DNA of 64,000 bases from Chrysopilus asiliformis (lineage: Eukaryota; Arthropoda; Insecta; Diptera; Rhagionidae). The translations under genes were made by a program, and so were the position numbers. The notes beneath the pieces are model-generated. The model had not been told where the DNA came from and ran no database searches. It saw only the letters and a program-made list of their open reading frames with translations. Below, in pieces: positions 59,615 through 64,000 of the stretch. Every line of letters starts with the position of its first letter. Positions within the stretch are counted from its first letter, which is position 1. The stretch covers positions 21,242,161-21,306,160 of the forward strand of contig OZ035961.1 in the NCBI GenBank assembly GCA_964034945.1. Reading direction: 5' to 3'.

Positions 59615-61330
59615 TATGTTAGAAGTTCGCAACTGAAAGCACACGTCTACAGAGCTACATTATAATTGTTTCAGTTCTCATTCATCTAAGGATGTGCACA
59701 TAAATGTCAGATAGACAATGTGCTAGACAACACACTAATCCTATATAGATCTCAACTTATATTTCAGATCTTGTGTTAGCAAATCTGGAGACTTGAATTG
59801 GAATTTGGAGCATCGCATTAAATTGAAATTCACTCAGAGTAATACAGAATTTTGTACAATAATTAGTATTCAACTTGTTGGCCCAGATCAACCCAGCACT
59901 CTAATCGAGTTGATGTTTATTAATTTCACCGTCAATTAACTTCCAAGATTAAACCTGATGAACATAAATATTCCATTGTTGATTTTACGATCAGGCAAGT
60001 TTATTATAAATGTTTCATTGTCTATGTCGTTTATGCGAGTTCTCATACTCAAATTACTATTTAAAAAAAAATGCTACATTTTCATAATAAAGTACACAAG
60101 CTCAACATGCGAAACCCAAGAATACACTTGTATGTCAGTACAGAGATATCCGAAAATATTTCCTCCAGAAGTTGATGCTGTGTAAATAAACCATACTTTA
60201 ATATATCATATTTTTACCCCATGTCTACAAACGACCATGATATCATATTGTAATAAACTTCACTTATGAAATTCACGATAAAACATTATATCGGTGGAAT
60301 AATGTTTGAAACGTGACATTGTCATTGAAATTAATGTCAATATTAGTTCATTTCAAGACTCAACCACAAAATATATTCACAGGGGTTTCTTAAAATTTCA
60401 TCTCATATTTAGAAAACGGGATATCTAAGAGATTGTTACATAATGATGCGTTCAATTCAAGTTATTCAACAAGCAAATATCTTCAAGGATCTTATCATGT
60501 TTATGGTAAATTAATTGAAAATGGAAGGCACAAATATGCATTTCCAATTAAATTTTAATGTCTGTGAAATTAAAATGCTTCAAGTAATTGAAGCCCATTC
60601 AATTATGTGATGCTTTCAGGAAATATTTTACTACTTGATCTAAGATGATTTTGTCGTAAGTTAAGCGTGAAATTAAATTACAAGGAGTTTATTATAGAGC
60701 TAGAATTTGGAACCGTCGTTCATGGTTTAAATTTTTTTGACTAATACCTATGTATTAGAAATGTTGAAAAAAATCTAAAACGGAGATGCAAACCAAAAGT
60801 TTTTTTTAATGTGGTTTATATAGTTCGATGCAGGGTAAGGGGTTGGAGGGGTAGAAATTTTTCGGTAAATATCGAAACTATTAAGCTAAACCAGTTTTGA
60901 GACCTTGGCTACAAAACTGAATTTTTTTTCAGTCTTAAGTTTTTTCCTCATTTTTATCAGGAAAATCGTGTTTAAAAGGACGAGTAGACTAATAAAAAAA
61001 AAATACTGAATAAGTATAATGTGTTTTATCGGTCTTTTTCCGGATAAAAGTCCACTTTTGTTTTAACCGTTTTTCCGGAAAATTTCATACGATTTTTGCT
61101 GGACAAAAGACAATTTTTTCGGGACGAAAGAGTTTCAAACAAAAGACCCGCACTGGTCTCATTGGTCCGAAATTTCAATATGTGGTTGTTTATCAAATAC
61201 GAAATTTGAGCTTTTTAGGATACTTCCTCTCGTTTCGTCGTACTGTTTACCAATTTTCGTATGTTGAATTTTTTTAACGCATTAAATGCATCGAACCAAT
61301 TGTAGGTTTTTAACGCATCGAAACCATCGT
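59615..61330. other. Intergenic AT-rich DNA
   Basis: No exon, RNA gene or repeat that I can define on either strand. Confidence 0.35.
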
Positions 61331-62215
61331 CGGACATAAAAATGAACTACACCAGGGTGTTTGGCATGACAAAAGATTTTAATTTCTGCATGTCCGTCTG
61401 TCTGTCTATCCGTGAACATCATAACTTTCGAAGGGATTGAGCTAGAGACTTGAAATTTTGTATAGTTACGTTTCTCATAAATGGCTAGGTTAACTTCTTG
61501 GACGGGCAAAATTTTCTCGAAAACGGTGAGTCATATTGAAAACCACTCCTTTCTCCTTTTCCTACACAAATGGATTTTTTTAAATAAACATTTTGCTTGT
61601 TGTTATATCGGGTCTTTCAATAAGGACATAACAATTTTATATTTAAATAAAACACAGAATAATTGAGATATCGGGCTGAAATTTATTCCAGGTGTAGTGG
61701 ACATGTTACATTTAAGAATGAAATTCGATGTCGTTCATATGGCCACGGCGAGCACGTTTGCTGATTGATTCTTTGGAGCCAATTTTCCATCACTCTTCCA
61801 CAGATATCGGCCGGAACGTTGGCAATTTCGCGTTCGATATTGTTCCTGAGCTCCTCTAACGTTGTTGGCTTGTTGGCATAAACCAACGACTTAACATAAC
61901 CCCATAAAAAAAATCCAACGGCGTTTAATCGCATGAGCGAGGTGGCCATTCGACCGGACCATTTCTCGAGATTACACGATTGCGACCACCGACTCAGAAT
62001 TTCGGTAGTAAGTTTTAATAATTTCCAAACCTTGCTCGTTCGTGAACTTCACCATGATAAAAATGTAAACCTTGACTGACGTTTTAGCATTGCCAGGTCA
62101 TAAAAAAAGTTTTAGGGTGCGTTTTTATTAAAATACAAAATTGTTATGTCCTTATTGAAAGACCCTTTATATAGTATTTGATGATTGGCACCCGGCAATT
62201 GTGGTTTTTTTTTTA
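61330..62215 (-). repeat. GACAGACG-family copy in reverse, split by a mariner derivative
   Basis: AATGAACTACACCAGGGTGT, TGCATGTCCGTCTGTCTGTC, CATAACTTTCGAAGGGATTG and TTTTCTCGAAAACGGTGAG on the left; after the mariner element the copy resumes at 62170 with GATTGGCACCCGGCAATTGT, matching 42755-42775. The mariner derivative at 61608-62167 inserted at a TATA in this copy. Confidence 0.6.
61608..62167 (-). mobile_element. Mariner-type deletion derivative, copy 5
   Basis: 560 bp, TA flanks (61606-61607, 62168-62169), ends GGGTCTTTCAATAAGGACAT. Minus strand: N-terminal stub near 62055 and C-terminal part FLWGYVKSLVYANKPTT; one A has been lost or gained in the run near 61907, which puts a frameshift before that motif. 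Confidence 0.85.
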
Positions 62216-62245
62216 TATTTTACTTCACCATCAAGAACGTGCGAT

Positions 62246-62376
62246 TTAACAACAATTCAACAGCTGAAGGATGAGATAATATGGCATATTCGTGAGTAGT
62301 CATCAAAGATTTTGACCATCGAGTGTGCCGCCGAAGCCTTGGCGAACATTTGAACGATATTATTTTTCACACATAA
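62246..62376 (+). pseudogene. C-terminal fragment of a second mariner-type transposase
   Basis: Frame 1 reads LTTIQQLKDEIIWHIRE and stops; the next frame, from about 62314, reads DHRVCRRSLGEHLNDIIFHT and stops at 62374-62376. The end HLNDIIFHT parallels the MNDIEFHT end of the 560-bp family, but the sequence is different, so this is another mariner lineage. AATAAA follows near 62405. The 5' part is missing. Confidence 0.6.
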
Positions 62377-62379
62377 TTG

Positions 62380-63110
62380 CCATGTACCAAATAGCATGAT
62401 TCAATAAAGAAATCAAAAATTTTAACAAATAATATTGTCTTATTTTCTCTTAACATTGGAAAACCGACCATTTGAAGTAGTTATCCTGGCAATTTCCACA
62501 ATTTACATTTTTGACAGCAAGACCAGAACTTGACAAATTAAAAGAAAAAATGAAATAAAAAATTAAATAAATTAAAAGAAAAAATTAAATAAATTAAATG
62601 ATAATTAAATTTCAATTAAATACAATAAAAAATTCGAAGGCATTTCGATTTGTCTTCGCGTGTTATTTTCAGTTTTAATTGATTAAAAACTTTGAATTTA
62701 GTGAAAAAGTTAATTAGTATTTGTTTTGTATAAAAAATGTGTTGTGCAATGTAGTGTTTCCAAAAATACTTACGATTTACCGCAAAAACTTGGATCGTTC
62801 TTAAAATCGAGCGGCTAATTCTAGACGCGAAAAGAACACATCTTAAATGTCCGATCCTTTTTATAAAAATTAACCAAATTTTTTATTGAATTTTTCCTCA
62901 AACTCAGAAAAACTTTTATGGACAACTTTTACACTCAACATTAATTTTACAACATTAATCCACATTACCAAAAAGCCACAAAAAAAAACGCGGAAATACT
63001 TTAATTTCCTCTCCGATTCTCTAAAAAAAGTTTTGTTCAAATAAATTACTCAATAAAGAAAATTGGTTCTGAAGCCGTTTTTTTTTTCTGTCAATGTTAC
63101 ATTAAAGTTT
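62380..63110. other. AT-rich DNA
   Basis: Contains a simple A/T repeat (AAATTAAATAAATTAAAAGA) at about 62535-62640. Nothing else recognised; the right end is the 3' flank of the minus-strand exon at 63118. Confidence 0.35.
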
Positions 63111-63117
63111 TATACTT

Positions 63118-63270
63118 TTATTCCTGACATAAAATAGCTAAACCTTCAAACAAAGGAAACAATTTCCCGCTGACACTGTGAAAATGTCCTTGTTCTCCAT
63201 CTACATGGTCCATGAATTCAGTTTGGTACAACTTTGGAATTAACAATTTCTTGGAACAGTCAACGAAGAC
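63118..63270 (-). CDS. Probable 3'-terminal exon of an unidentified gene
   Basis: On the minus strand an acceptor TTAGTTATTTCTTTTAG precedes 63270. The following frame stays open for 50 codons to TAA (63120-63118), while the other two frames stop within 4-10 codons. AATAAA overlaps the stop codon (63122-63117). The peptide starts VFVDCSKKLLIPKLYQTEF and has a composition like a folded protein (MDHVDGEQGHF, KLFPLFEGLAILCQE). I do not recognise the family. Upstream exons would lie to the right, probably beyond the window; none was found in 63271-64000. Confidence 0.45.
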   Translation of the reverse strand, partial: VFVDCSKKLLIPKLYQTEFMDHVDGEQGHFHSVSGKLFPLFEGLAILCQE

Positions 63271-64000
63271 CTAAAAGAAATAACTAAGTGCAAAAAAAAC
63301 TGTGGAATGGGACAAATGGGGCCCTTCTGACAAGAGAAAAGTTTGGAAAATGGCAGGAATTTCGGGAATTCGGGGACATTTTTGTAAGGAAGGATCTCAT
63401 CTATGGAACACTTAGCGAGGCAAGAAGAAGAAGAAGTGTTAAGAGCTTTCTGGGCAAATTTTTCTTTTTATTTCTGACGTGAATTTTTTCTTGTTTCCTT
63501 TGCAGTTTTAATGAGATAACAAATCATATACGATCAAATATGGAAATGTAAAACCTGTATTAGCATACAATACATATCTGGAAGAAAATTTCATGATATT
63601 CAAACTCTTTAATTGAAAAAAAATACCTTTCCCTATATAATTTTAAAATCAATTTCTAATTTCAATTTATTTTAGTTTCTCTGGAGTGTTTTTCATACAT
63701 ACTACGAGATTTGTTTTCCATTTCCAAAGCTTAAGCATAAAAGTTTTTATTTATGATTGCTTATCGGATCGTGAACTGAATAAAATTTCAGAGCTAACCA
63801 ATAGTTGGTAAAGGGTGAGTGGAAAAACTATAATCATCGCTCATGAAAAAAAAAAAACTTTTTTCATTCACGTTCCATAGTTTCAAAACTGAATATTAGT
63901 TTACGAAGGGATAATGTACAGTTTTTCCCTATAAATGTGAAATGAAAATGGAAAATATACCGTGTCACTTTCCTTTCATTAAGTTATGTTTTATGCTGTG
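63271..64000. other. Presumed intron or intergenic DNA
   Basis: AT-rich; I see no exon on the minus strand that would join the one at 63118-63270. The plus frame at 63288-63482 (64 codons) has no motif and is probably chance. Confidence 0.35.

Overview
This is AT-rich nuclear DNA from an insect, most likely a fly and perhaps a lower (nematoceran) dipteran. The evidence is short GT-AG introns (56-100 bp) with weak pyrimidine tracts, an intact Nup98-96 gene of dipteran length, a TATA plus TCAGTT (arthropod initiator) core promoter, and a very high load of small DNA transposons. The species assignment is inference. No rRNA, tRNA, CRISPR or prokaryotic feature was found.

Layout. 1-310 (minus): the 5' end of a FYVE-finger gene resembling ZFYVE19/ANCHR. 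1362-12088 (minus): a complete Nup98-96 gene with 15 coding exons and a non-coding first exon. All exon phases add up to 1915 codons plus stop. FG repeats, GLEBS, the autoproteolytic HFS site and the Nup96 scaffold are all visible, and an alternative stop lies just past one splice donor. Its introns and 5' flank carry at least seven small inverted-repeat elements. 12842-13662: a Transib-like element with a small spliced ORF, sitting inside an older repeat. 15631-17708 (plus): a tandem pair of secreted-peptide genes. The first encodes a cystine-knot peptide; the second keeps promoter and signal exon but has lost the cysteine frame. 20513-24993 (plus): a ninjurin gene with two alternative first exons. 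63118-63270 (minus): a probable terminal exon of a gene lying to the right.

Most of 25-63 kb has no recognisable host gene. It is a mosaic of transposable elements: five copies of a ~560-bp mariner deletion derivative (one of them in the ninjurin intron), a pogo-like element with a CENP-B-type HTH, a 5'-truncated jockey-like LINE split by a 221-bp MITE (removing it and one TSD copy restores the frame), Helitron ends, a 414-bp near-perfect palindrome, a piggyBac-like MITE nested inside a TTA-flanked MITE, hAT-like and Harbinger-like MITEs, and many decayed copies of one dispersed repeat family with a (GACAGACG)n core and a short ACCCGTATGGTGA terminal inverted repeat.

The host genes are not functionally linked. 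The most informative content is the layering of transposons, which can be ordered in time because several insertions carry readable target-site duplications, and the diverging tandem peptide pair. All family names rest on motif recognition by eye; no database search was possible.
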